This document shows, piece by piece, positions 27,087 through 47,237 of a stretch of 64,000 bases of DNA. The position numbers and the translations under genes were made by a program. Below the pieces are notes generated by a model that was given only the letters and a program-made list of their open reading frames with translations, was not told the origin of the DNA and did not search any database. The number at the start of each line of letters is the position of its first letter. Positions within the stretch are counted from its first letter, which is position 1. Source of the DNA: Siniperca chuatsi (Eukaryota > Chordata > Actinopteri > Centrarchiformes > Sinipercidae); contig NC_058042.1 in the NCBI RefSeq assembly GCF_020085105.1, positions 13,019,001 through 13,083,000 of the forward strand, read 5' to 3'.

Positions 27087-27580
27087 AAAGAGTACTCCAC
27101 CGATTTTAGCATCGCACTCCTATGACATTGTCGAACTAACGATGGACAATTTTAAATTTGTTTTTGTTTTTAAGTATCAAAATCGATACAGAGATATCAT
27201 CTTTTTTTATTCCACACATTCTTCCTTGTCAAAACCTGCCGCCTACATTACCTACAATGCAACCTGACCGTTGACCGCTCGGTCCGAGTTTCAGGTCTGT
27301 TATGGTAGTAGCGGCTAATATAGCCTGCCGCTAGCCTCAAGCAGAGATGAGGAGCGGGCTACAGAGGTCTCACTTCTTTCTAACTCCTCAACCCCAGATT
27401 ATTTTCATTTTCCAAACTTATAGTCTTCAAGTGACATCACTTGAGGACATTTATCAGATTTCACGCAGCTCCCTCTGTGGCCACGAAACGCTTTTATACA
27501 ACTTTTCTCACATATTCAGTTGTACTCCCCAAGACCAGCAAACAGACTGATGTGTTACATCGGTGGACTTCCCCTTTGAG
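27087..27580. mobile_element. MITE-like element with ACTCCACCGAT termini
   Basis: The left end gaaagagtactccaccgat and the right end atcggtggacttccccttt are imperfect inverted copies. The interior has no significant reading frame. The terminal phrase is familiar from many dispersed copies in percomorph genomes. Confidence 0.5.
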
Positions 27581-27852
27581 CAAGTTTGAAGAGTCTACCA
27601 TTTGCTTGTCATGTCATATGGAAATTAATGGGAAACAGTATGGAATGGTTGGTTGGTAAAATGCATCTGAAAATGTAAAAAACCTGCACCGCGTGCAAGT
27701 TTGGAGGTAAAACTAAAAAACACTGGTATGGTCTTTTTAAAATATCTCACCTGAATCATGTAACAAACAAAGACACATGGCTGTCAGTTTTCACAGCGCC
27801 AGTGCAAAAGAGTACCATGCTAAAGATACATATTCACTTTTTGTCTTTTATA

Positions 27853-28092
27853 TTTGTGATTCTCAAACTTTTTCGCTTGTGAGATTTTCTGTCACAGTCT
27901 AGTATTTCTTTAACCAAAGAATGACTTTGCTATGTCAAGTTGGTTTAATTGTTAAAGAAAGTATGAAGGCTGAAAATGAAAGTTTATCAGAAAGAATAAA
28001 AATGATAAAATTGGGCATAATAATATTGAATAGAAGAAGAAAATGGATTTGCCCTCAAATGATCAAACTCCTGTGTTAGAACCACTGGTCTA
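27853..28092. mobile_element. hAT-type MITE remnant
   Basis: The left end gattctcaaactttttcg and the right end gttagaaccactggtc resemble the CAGTGGTTCTCAAAC termini of hAT elements in inverted orientation. The AT-rich interior lacks coding capacity. Confidence 0.45.
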
Positions 28093-29219
28093 GACATAAT
28101 GGCTCTGAATTGTGGTCTTTCACTGTTGTTTCTCACAAGTGGAAGGCGCATGCTTTAAGAATATAAAAGCAGCTGCTTTCAAGCCAAGGCCTTTCGTCCT
28201 CATCAGAGTAAATAATCTTTTCTGGGATGACCGTACATACACAGCGAATCAGTGGTTACAACTCATGTTTACCCAGGGGTAATAACACTGTGCGGCCTCA
28301 GCACAGGGCCTCTCCAAGTGCGCAGGGGTTTACTGGAGTCAGTTGGGTTTGGTTTCTGACACAATTTGTGCTCATCATCTTTACTTTTTGCATCTTCTTT
28401 TCTTTGTCCTTTCCCCTCCCTCCTCTTTTCTCTTTCCTGTGTTTGGGGTTTGGTTCAGACAGATATCACGTTCAGGGCTCAGCTGTCTATAGTACGCGTT
28501 GCCAATGACAGTCTCTCCGAAAATGGCCTTAACTTTCACCACAGGACTGGTACCGTCCATTTCTGGCACCAAACAGACTTCTCATATCTGTTGCTCTCAT
28601 TCTGCTGGTGTCAGGAAACACTTCAGAAATGCTTCTTCTGGATGTTGAGTGTTTATATTTATAGTCATAAATCTAGTAAATGCCAATATTTTACAGAATG
28701 TTATGAGATAAGGTTGTATGCTCTTAGTATTATTTTATACTCATTTCTTCCTCGATGACGTGGGAAAGACCCGAGCTACTGTCACCCTATTTTGTGGTCA
28801 CATGGAATTAAGTCACAAACAAGGAAAACAACACTGAATAAAAATGATTTGGAAGAATCAAAGTGTGCCCTGGTCATCACTCGTGCTGGACCTCATCTCC
28901 AGGAGTGTCAACCCATCTAACAACGGCTTCTATAATTTTGATGTGTTTTGTAATATGAATTACACGTTGTTTGAAGCTTTGCAAGTGAGCAGTTTTACTC
29001 TTTTCATTACCCTCTACATTTGAAATTGCTGTTCAAGAGTTTGTCCAGAAATGACAAAATAAAGCACAAGAAGAAGTAATAATATAAAGTGGTTTCCCTT
29101 CAATTTCTTTACTATATTAAACAAAAGAAATGTAAAAAAAAAAAAAAAAAAAAATTTTAAATTAATTACATGCCAAAAAATTCACATGCCAAAATAACTG
29201 ATGCAGACACACTGGGAAA

Positions 29220-29531
29220 GGGCTGCAACTAACAATTATTTTCTTTTCCAGTTAATCTACAGATTGTTTTCTCGATTAATTGATCAGTTGTTTTGTCAAA
29301 ATGTCAAAATAGTGAAATGTCCCACAGCCCCACGTGACATTCAAATAACTTGTTTTGTCCCATAACAGTCCAAATCCTAAAGATATTTAGGTTGCTATCA
29401 TTTATGAAAAAGAAAAGCATTAAATCCTCACATTTGAGAAGCTGGAACCACCAAATGTTTTGGCATTTATTTGAAAAAATTACTAAAAAGATGTCCTGTC
29501 AATCAATGAATCGACTAATTGTTTCACATCC
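29220..29531 (+). mobile_element. ATTAATCGATTA-type MITE, copy 3
   Basis: It starts ggctgcaactaacaattatt and ends gactaattgtttcacat, in the same orientation as the copy at 967-1290. It also contains the shared internal phrases gtcccacagcc and gagaagctggaa. Confidence 0.55.
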
Positions 29532-29789
29532 ACACAGAGATAATTGATGTGACTCTAATGAACTAGTCTTGAACCTTTTATGTAGCACAGGTTTGACCAT
29601 TTTAGGCTGAACACAGTGCTTCATAAAGTAGTAAATATAGTGTCAGACCTGGATGACATGGAGTGAAAAACATCATCAGATCCTCTGTAAGTGAAAGTGT
29701 AAAACATTAGCATTTTTGCTTTAAATCTGTATGTACATGAACTCTGAAGCACACCCTCTCCTCATGGACGCATTATGAGACAATGGGCC

Positions 29790-29941
29790 TCTGCTTGCAA
29801 ATGCTTGCTCATGGTGGGATTTGTTGGGTCTCTGTAATTAATATTATAAAGAGTACAGTCTAGACCTGCTCTATAGGAAAAGCGCAATGAGATAACTTCT
29901 GTAATGAATTGGCGCTATATAAATAAAGTTGAATTGAATTG
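29790..29941 (+). mobile_element. 3' half of a dispersed teleost SINE-like repeat
   Basis: It contains gcttgctcatggtgggattt and ends in ggcgctatataaataaagtt followed by gaattgaatt units, the 3' end of a very common fish repeat. What looks like the 5' half of the same family occurs at 40341-40440. Confidence 0.5.
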
Positions 29942-29953
29942 GATGCACACACA

Positions 29954-30090
29954 GTGGTGGAATGTAACTAAGTACATTTACTCAAGTCCTGTACTGAAGT
30001 ACAAATTTGAGGTACTTTGCTTGAGTATTTCCATTTTATGCAACTTCATACTTCTACTCCATTACATCTCACAAGGAAATATTGTACTTT
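29954..30090 (+). mobile_element. TACTTAAG-type MITE, partial copy
   Basis: It starts ggtggaatgtaactaagtac and carries the family phrase cttctactccattacat, then breaks off. It is the same family as 819-966 and 6895-7062. Confidence 0.5.
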
Positions 30091-30548
30091 TGTTCTTGCT
30101 GGAGATGAAGAGAGGCTGTGTAAATCCTCACCACAGCTTCCTGCCACTACAGATCCAAACTGGATATTTTACAGATTTATGTACAAAATATTATAGGAAA
30201 CCATCAAAGGAAACCTATGATGCAGGTTACATTTTCTTAAAGCTGAGCTATTCTACTGTCAAACAAATTTAAATTGCCTTACTAATTGTAATGTAGGCTT
30301 ACTGTAGCTTAAATATACACTGTGCCGCTGTATTATATTGTAAAAATTAACAAAATATGATAAGTGGATCCTATTTCCTACCCACACATACTTGGTTAAA
30401 TTACTCAGATTAGGACCAGGAGCAAACATTTGACTGGGCCCTTTGACTTCCTGAAGAGTTAATTAATAACAGTCGCTCTGACTTAGGGGGCCCCGGGGGC
30501 CTGTACCCAGTAGGGTCGTTGAGTAATCATCCATATATGTTCTGTCTC

Positions 30549-35759
<5,211 letters not shown>

Positions 35760-38700
35760 ATAAAATCCTGTGTACTGTTGGACAGACAGATATATCAGTT
35801 ATGCATGTAAAAATAGAGAAAATGCATTAGAGATTGAGCTTTTAACTTTTTTAATGTAATAATAGTTCTGTTTATTTTTAACCTTCATTTTATGGTTCTT
35901 GATTGCTTTTTTCTCTTAACTCTTATCCTTCTTCTTTGTCTTCATGTTTTTGATACTATTGTGAAATCATTATTATTAAAACAAGAATAAAAGAGAACAG
36001 ACGAGGGGATATAGAAGATTTTCTGCACATGGGAGAAGTTTGCCCCCAGGGCTTTCTGTCAGAAAGCCTTACTACTTGGTTAGGTTTAGGAAAAAAGAAA
36101 GGCAGAAAGCCTTTCTGCCAGAAAGCCGTGAAGGCAAACTTCTCCCACATACAGATTTTCTATTCTGATATTTTTTATATTTAGCTTACTTATTTGCAAC
36201 TGTAAGTTCAGCCTTGTGCGCCATAATTTTGCTGTGTTTATATAATTATTTCTTTTCTTTTACCTGAGCTATAGTCTAGCCAGTCAAACAAGGCAAAACA
36301 AGTTTGGGAGAACACAATTTTTCCAAACCCTAACATATTATCCAAATTCTTGTTAAAAAAGGTATCTATACAAGTATAAGTAATATGGTGAAAACTTCAC
36401 GTTCAAACACCCTACCTATGACCTTTGACCTACCTGCTGCTGCTTTATTTCCCAGTGAAAGATCTCAGGAGCAATCTGATTGCATCTGGAGACCTCTGAG
36501 TGCAAGGTTATAGAGACTCAGCATCCTGTTGGACACACCCATCATCGTCACAAGGGCATGAGGGTATTTTTAGCGCTGTGCCCAGTAGAAATAAACACAA
36601 GCAAGATACAGGAGCAGAGTACACGTAGATACAAACACACACATACACCGACACTAACGAAGATGACTTGGTGAGAGAGCCAAAAGGAGAGAGCGAACGA
36701 CAGGAATGTCATGATACCAACAGTCACGGATCTTTGATACCAGTGTTGCTTATGGACTTCTCTGCTGGTACTTCCTGGAAGCCTCCACAGTCTGTAATCT
36801 CATACTGGATATAATTTGAATAGATATAATATGAAGGAATACTAAACCTGTAAAATCTGGCTTTTGTACTAACTCTACTGAATGATTTCAAGCTGCAGTG
36901 ATCAAATAACTTTTTATGATTTGGATTGTGGCTTCAAACCAGTCCAGATTTTGCACGTTACACTGGTAATGCATCAGTTTTATTTAGTAGTCTACAAATA
37001 GCCACACATAGGGGGATAAGCCCCCCTGAAAACCAGGCCAATATGTCATTTGTGTTTGGCTTGAAAGCATCTTTACAGAGAGCCCTTGAATGTGTGTGTT
37101 GTCACCAAAACATTTAAAATCTAAAAGCCTCATAAACTCATTGTAATTGCTGTTAAGTTTGTGTCACCTCCTCTGCAATGCGTTCATCAGACGATAAAGA
37201 TAACTGAAGATGAAAGGAGGTCTTATCATACAAAAGTCTATGTAAAAAAACGACACACGTAGTCTGGAATGTGTCCATGTTGTGCTTACTTGTTGGCTTT
37301 TCCTGCAATGGACTCAATTGCTTCACCAGACATGGGAGGTAATAGGATCAGGCTGGCATGCAATCAACCCCCTCAGAAAAGAAGGGGGCTCCAGTAGCAT
37401 AAACCTCAATTAGATCTCCCTCAGTTAGATTTGAACGGTCTTTGACCATGGCGTATCGCCTCCCAGTTTCAGGTATCCTCAGTCTAAGTCCACTCACATC
37501 CCAAAACATGAAATCCATCCAGGACCTGAGGATGGTTTGACACGTTAATGGGGGAGTGCACAGTGGTTAGGTCATTGCCCAACTGTGTTGTTGATGTGGG
37601 GCCTTGTTTGGATAAAAGAGAAGAGTTTTTAAGCTTGATGACAGGCAGCATCTGTCTCTCAGTGAAAGGTTGTTTGTTATCAAGAGACTGTTGAAAGAGT
37701 GATAAAGTCAACAGTTATCTCTCCAAGCCGCTGTTGAGTATTTGTTTGGCCTGACAATGATGCATGGCGCTTCACTGCCACCAGCTTAGATAACCTCTCT
37801 GTTCCCCTTTAATCCAGCTCTTCACCACGCCTGTGTTTCTGCAGCCAAACAACACATATCCATCACACGGGCAAAAAGACAAGGAATGACAGGACAGAAA
37901 ATGTTGGCGCATTTGGAATCATAAATTAGATATCACATTTAATAGGTCACATTAATAGCAGGTGGCTCTAACTTTCTCTTTCCAAGTTAATCAAGCTAAT
38001 GGGTGAGTTTCCAAAACATGCAAAATTTGTGTGACACGTTAGTGTTCATGTTACTGAAGCAGCACATACTGCCCAATTTGGATGTGATCTTTAATTTGAC
38101 CTTAAAGTGTTTTGCTGGTGAAATATTACCCAAGGAAGTCATCTAGGCGTGAACATAACAAATGAACATCAACAACAAAAACCTTTTCAACAACAAGTTT
38201 GATTTTTGAATGTGCAGTGTGATTATTATGTTCATACAGAGGTGAACTTGATCATGAATATTGATTTCCTGCTGTACTGTAGACCTATATGATATTATGA
38301 AAAGGGAAGACCCCATACTATTAGCATTTCTGGGCTATTCATGCATGGCACAACATGCAGAGGTGATGAACATTAAAGTCTAAAAATAATAGCAAAATAT
38401 TTTTATTTTTTTTTAGCAATAACATTGTTGTGCTTATTTATGTTACTGTCCCAACTATTAAATGTGATTACCAGTAATAAAGATTTGTTTAAAAATTCTG
38501 TTTTACTTTGATGTTGGGAGGTTACAGTATGCATAAAGTTCATAGTCAAATGATGACAGGTAATGTACAGTGGGTTTTTAGAGCTTTTCAGCTGAAAAAG
38601 ACACCATGAGAGCGAACCAGAACAGTAAGGTTGCGGGCTGGACAGCTAAACTGAGCTGAAACTCGCTGTAAAACTCTGTAAAGCCAAGGCGAGCTGCAGA

Positions 38701-39907
38701 TTTGGGTGATAATTCTCTGTAGGTTCCTCATCACGAGCGAGTCATGACCCCTTTCACATTGTTTTCACTTTGTCATTTGATATGTTATTATAAAACTATT
38801 GTTTATAGCTGCTTATACATCAGGAAACAAAATCATTGCATGAATGAATGATTGCAAAATGGAGAAAAAATGTTTAAGTTTATCCTCTGTACAGTGTCCC
38901 TTTCAGGACATCTTATTCTTCGCTGGCTAAACTTTCACCAGCCTCAGTTGTACTTTAAAGCTCAGCTGTGCGTGCTGCTGACTTATCAGGTTCACACTCC
39001 AGTCATTCATGGTCCCCAGAGGATTCATCGTAAGAGAACCAGCAGTGACCTTTCCAATATTATAGAGAATCCATTCAATAGTTATTGAAATACAAAAAAT
39101 GATTATGTGCTTCTCCTGTCTTTGTTGAAACTGGCACTTCTAACGGTGATAAAACCTGATCATATTATCCATGTGAGGTCACTCAGCAACAGACCTCCTA
39201 AATAAAATCCACAAGGTCATCAGATAACCACTGGAAAAATCCAGAGCCATGTTTGCCCAGATTGTCGTGCTGTGAGCTGACTGGACCAAGCCAAGTCAGC
39301 CTCAAGTGTTAGAACGTGCAGCTGATTAATGATAACCAGCTTAAAAAAATAAATAAATCACTGACTGAGCCTCCAGATGACCTAATGACAAATCCAAAAT
39401 GCCCACTTACTAAACACCCATATGAAAAAAACCTTGAGTGTATCCAGACATACAGAGTTGCCAGTTTATTTAAGTTCACATAAATGACAAGCAAAGCAAC
39501 AGCCCTGCAATAAATCAGACTATTCATTCTTTTGTTAACACTGTGTCAGATTGAATTCAGTGGTCATTTTGGAGGTTGTGGTGTTGTTAAATGATATTGC
39601 ATTATACTGAAATGTTTCTAGTAACCTAAAAGACAAATACAACAGAAAATACTATAAATATAATAAACTGTAAAAACATGGATCACAACTTGACATTGTG
39701 ATATACTAGCATTTCAAACTATGAACATCATAAAGTCTCAGTGTATTAGAGACATTTAGACATATGTACATGAGATCCATGAAAACACTTGACATTACAG
39801 AATCAATAAAATATTCCCATTCAGCAAGACAAGTTTCAAATTTGACCTAATTTGTCAGTCACAGACACACTCACACAATGAAAATACATTGTGTGTTCTC
39901 TGTCTGT
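35760..39907. other. Intergenic region mettl21c - mettl21e
   Basis: No coding exon was recognised. It contains the foldback element at 36028-36149 and a small palindrome near 38585-38599 (ttttcagctgaaaa). The human genes between these two loci (for example CCDC168) were not seen. Confidence 0.55.
36028..36149. repeat. Foldback element with ~31-bp arms
   Basis: The left arm catgggagaagtttgcc...ggctttctg (36028-36058) and the right arm cagaaagcc...ggcaaacttctcccaca (36118-36149) are inverted copies with a few mismatches. The roughly 60-nt centre has a further gcagaaagc/gctttctg pairing and ggttaggtttagg. It is probably a small foldback DNA transposon. Confidence 0.7.
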
Positions 39908-42789
<2,882 letters not shown>

Positions 42790-43666
42790 GGCCTTGAACT
42801 GTTAAGTCTCTGTGTCTGAAGGAGTCCAAACACGAGGTCAAGAATGCCCAAAACAGAAAATCTATCGCAGCCAACTGCCGTTCTTAGATTGTGGTCCCAG
42901 ATGAAGTCCATTGGATCTGGGTCAATCTCTAGCGGGCTGTTAGCTGTCACCTTCTATGGTTATAAATTACACACAAATCGAACATTTCCCAACTTCTTGT
43001 TCAAACACCCTGCCCCGACCCTCAACTCCACCCCAAATTTCTAGCTTGCTCTGGGCTTGACTACTGACGGACAGCAACAGCTGCCCTGTCCGCCTGCTGA
43101 GCTGGAGCTGAGGAGTGAAGAGGAGGAGTAATGTTTCCTCAGTTTGACTGACAAGTTAAAATAGAACTCGTTGCTAGTGATAGAAACTTCAGGTATTGAT
43201 TCAGCAACATCAGAATGTGCAAAAGCCTCTATGTGTGTGTTCAAGGCAGAGGGACAAGGAGGGGGAATGTGTGCAGAAGCAAAAGGCAAGTGAAATATAG
43301 CCTGAAAGAAATTTAAGGGATGTTTGGCGCCCAAGACTTGCACCTGTCTCAGTCTCACTGTTGAGCCAAACTGACATCTACTGTGGAAATGTACTTCAAA
43401 TATTTAATGCAAAACAATGTCATTCCTCTCACAGATATACCTCTAAACAGGTAAAAATATTTTCAGTCACATCAAACAAAGATGTACAAAATACATAATC
43501 TATAAACACAGAAAAAGCTTGATTTATCACTGTTAATGAGTTCATGATTCATTCACACATTCACCTTATAAATATTAAATATAATAACACAGACGTTATT
43601 TGGGAGATGTTTCATGCTTCATATTACAATTGTTTTGACAATTCATGTTTAGGTTATGTTTGAAGT
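42790..43666. other. Short intergenic region ercc5 3' - mettl21e 5'
   Basis: No coding exon was recognised. It should hold the mettl21e promoter and the end of the ercc5 transcript, but no clear TATA box or minus-strand AATAAA stands out. Confidence 0.45.
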
Positions 43667-46600
43667 TCAGTTTTTCCCTCTCAATGTCCCCCTTCCCTTT
43701 CCTCTCATGCTTCCTCTCCCTCTTGTGCTTTTCGCTCCGCGGCCTCGTCGGCTGCCTTCAAACACAGATTGGGCTGTAACCATAGCAACTTCACCGCCAG
43801 CATCGCTGTCCTCACCAGAGCTGCTGCTGCTGCTCCTCCTCCTGGCCCTCTGAGGTAGAGTCTTAGTAGACTGAGGGACGGCCTTTAATGAGAGGGACTC
43901 CTGGCTAGTGCTGCTCCTCACATCCTTCAGAGATGTAAGAGGAGGTTCAACAATTACCTCCGACCCCAGAAAGCCTCCTCCTGCCACAGACCTCTCCTCT
44001 TCTCTCTCTCCTCCTTTCTTCAGACTCTTTCTGGCTGCCTTCCCTTTCTTAGATTTGGATGGGGATGGCATTTCCTTCTCACTGTCCTCCTCTTCCTCCT
44101 CTCCTCCTTCTCTCTCCTTTCTCTTCATGCAGGTGACTGCTCGGCGGAGTCGCTGGCTGCGGATCGCCTGCTTTTCCTGTTGCTCCATGCGGAAGAATGA
44201 GTCGATCCGCAGCTGAGTCTAAACCAAAACAGTGAGAGAAATGGTATAACTGATTTAAGACGACAAAGTGGGTTTATTTCCTCCATTAAATCAAATTTAC
44301 ACAGCCAAACCGGACACATTCAAGAGAGTGCGACTAAGAACAAGAGTCAGGGATGCTAGGGAGTATGTTTAGCCATCTACTTTAACTTACAGCAGTAGTT
44401 ACCAACCTTTTATGTTTTATGTAATCCACAGCCCTATCAGGTGAACTCAAGTACCAGTCATTGGCACCACCCATCATGTTCCAAATATATTCTTATGAAT
44501 GGATTATAAATTGTTATTCAACACTATTAACTACAGTATATAAAAGTGGATTTTGTTACAATATTTTTTTCATACAATTGAATTGTCAATGTTTAAATTG
44601 CTTTGCTCAAGTTTGTATTTATAGTACTACCACTTAAAATGGCAGAAGCTGGATGTTCAAACCATTTATCCCTTACTTTTAGCAAACTAAATCAATTGTT
44701 AATTCATTACTTTTACCCAACTATAACTGTTCATCCTTTCAGCTATTTCAACTGTTTATTCATACTTTTAGCCAACAATTACAACTTCTCTCCCCACTTG
44801 TTAACTCAATTACAACAGGTGGTGTTGTGTGTGATGGGCAGCCTAACGTTATTGTAAATATAATCAAAATCAGCATCACACCAATTTGTAATGCTATTTG
44901 GCGGTTTATTTTCCTCATTAACACAAATATGTGGATATATATTTTTAAATTAAATCTTAAATTCTTTTTTTTGTTGAGTTTAGTTGAGTTAATTAGTTGA
45001 GCTTTCCACATACCCCCCTGGCAATTAACTGCACAAGTGCCCCTGGTTGGGAATCACTGGCTGGGAATTGTCTCAGTTACCTGCTGGGTGTTGAGCTGCT
45101 TGATCACAGGTTGAAGGGTCTCCTCTGTCTTCCGACTGCTCCAGCCAAAACGACTCAGACAGAATGTAAAAGACTGGTTTAGGAAACTTCATACATTCAT
45201 GAACACGCACACACAAACACACACATCCGCACACACAAAGAGAAAGGATATTCTTTGATCATGTCGAGTTGTGGGCGTCCCCAGCTGAAGAAGCAGTCTG
45301 ACTCATCCACAGCAGGTTGCAGGTAAGCCTGAGCCACCACAGGGTTGGGGAACCCAGGGTGCAGCTTTAGGTCCCTCAATTTCTTCTTAACCTTCGTGTC
45401 CCGAGGATCAGACACCAGACGCTTTTTCTCCTGAGCCTCTGACCACCATTTACTAGAGGGAAGAAACAATAACCAGGCAAACACTAATAAGCCTTTAGAA
45501 ACAGAAACCATAAACATTAAAAAAGTTTAAAATATTTTGTTAAAACTAGTTATTGTAATGTCAAAAACACATGTTTTGGAATATAATACATTCATTGTAA
45601 ATGTTGAAGCCACAGAAGTATTGTATATTTTCAAAATTAATGAAATCATTAAGATAATATTGTATTAAGTAAGTATATTGGCCAGGATAGTTACGTTATA
45701 ACATTTTAATACTGGCACATGCCTGAGCTGTATACTGAGTTGACATTTATTCAGTTCAGTTAAAACACTGAGACAAATATAATTTTTTTTTTTATAATTA
45801 ATTCCTTAATTCATTTAGAACTTTAAAAAATGTTAGCAAATGATTTAAAAATCAGTTTATTTACACATTTGTCCTATATTTGACAGTCACAGTAGAGACA
45901 GACTGGAGGGATTAAACATGAAAGACGCAAAGGTTTTGAAAATTAATCAAACCATCAAGGACCTTTATTAACACTTTTGAAAATCCACTAACTTTTTAAT
46001 CTCCTGTACCCAAATACTGAAACACACACACACCTGAACTGTGTTAGTGGCTCCATGCCTGGCCCTGGGAACTCATTCAGTATCTCCATGCCAGTCACAT
46101 ATCCGACCCCTGGCACGCCCTCTGTGTAGTCACTTCCGAGCAGGTAAGCCAGGTTTATCAGTTTAGTCCTGTCCAGACCTGAGAGCGATCGAGAGAGAGA
46201 GATGTCACCCTTGCTCTCATATGTCATATTGTTAGCTATAGATATGAGAAGAATGTTTACTTTAACAAGTTCAACTCTGTAATCTCAGATTTCAAAGAGC
46301 TAAATGAGCTCTTAAAATTTAAAATACTCCAAGGAGAAGGAGACGGGACATATCTTGCTGCCAAATATATATCAACATGCCACAACCTGAGGGACAGGGA
46401 ATGACACACACACAAAAAAATGTTGCATTGTTTAGTTTTTACTTTTTGTATTTGTATTTTAACTGCAAGTCTACAAATTATTATTATTATCCTATTTTAC
46501 TTATCTGTATATATTTTAATATCATAATTTTGTAATGTGTTATCCTAGAACACCTCACTCTTCTATTTCAGCAGGCCACAATACAGCAAAATAACATCAC

Positions 46601-47180
46601 CTGCAGTTGCAGTTCCATAATCATGACTTTGAAACTGAATAAATATGTAACTTTGCAGCTGCAAATGATAAGAGTCTGTCATGACCACACATTAAAGTCG
46701 GGGTATCTACAGGTTTCATAGAAAAAAATGATCCAATGAAATGGCATCATAAATGTCATATCTGCCTGTTGTGTGGCATTAGGATAGGACAGGATAGTGA
46801 GGCGTTACCTGATTTGACTGAAGGTTGGCTGGGTTGCCCCTAAAACTAAGACCAAAGGAATTTTTATATGCAAAATGAGAGAGTCAAAAGATCTTAAAAA
46901 AAAACGAAGACACTGAATATGTCAAATGTCAAATTCTGGCAAAAAATTAAATAAAATACAGTTTTTTTTGTAATTGTATTTGGCATTTTTCCTTTCATGT
47001 GATCTTTTAGACTCTGAAGTGAAACTAAAACCAATTTAACAATAAAGCAATTGAGATTTTAAATGTGGTCTGTTGGTCAAAGTTAACTGAGACAAGAGGA
47101 ATTAATACTTTATAAGGACCAAAGATTAAACACTGTAAAACCTTTTTTGGACCTGCTGACTCAGACATATGTAGAAACAG

Positions 47181-47237
<57 letters not shown>

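Larger units (their letters stand above)
25411..30548. other. Intergenic region tpp2 - mettl21c
   Basis: This lies between the convergent genes tpp2 and mettl21c. No coding exon was recognised. Known contents are listed separately: MITEs at 27087-27580, 27853-28092 and 29220-29531, a repeat tail at 29790-29941 and a TACTTAAG-type repeat at 29954-30090. The short open frames do not look conserved. Confidence 0.6.

Noticed and set aside
27347-27659. Two overlapping plus-strand frames after tpp2
   Set aside because: They fall inside a MITE with inverted ends, and their codons show no conserved domain.
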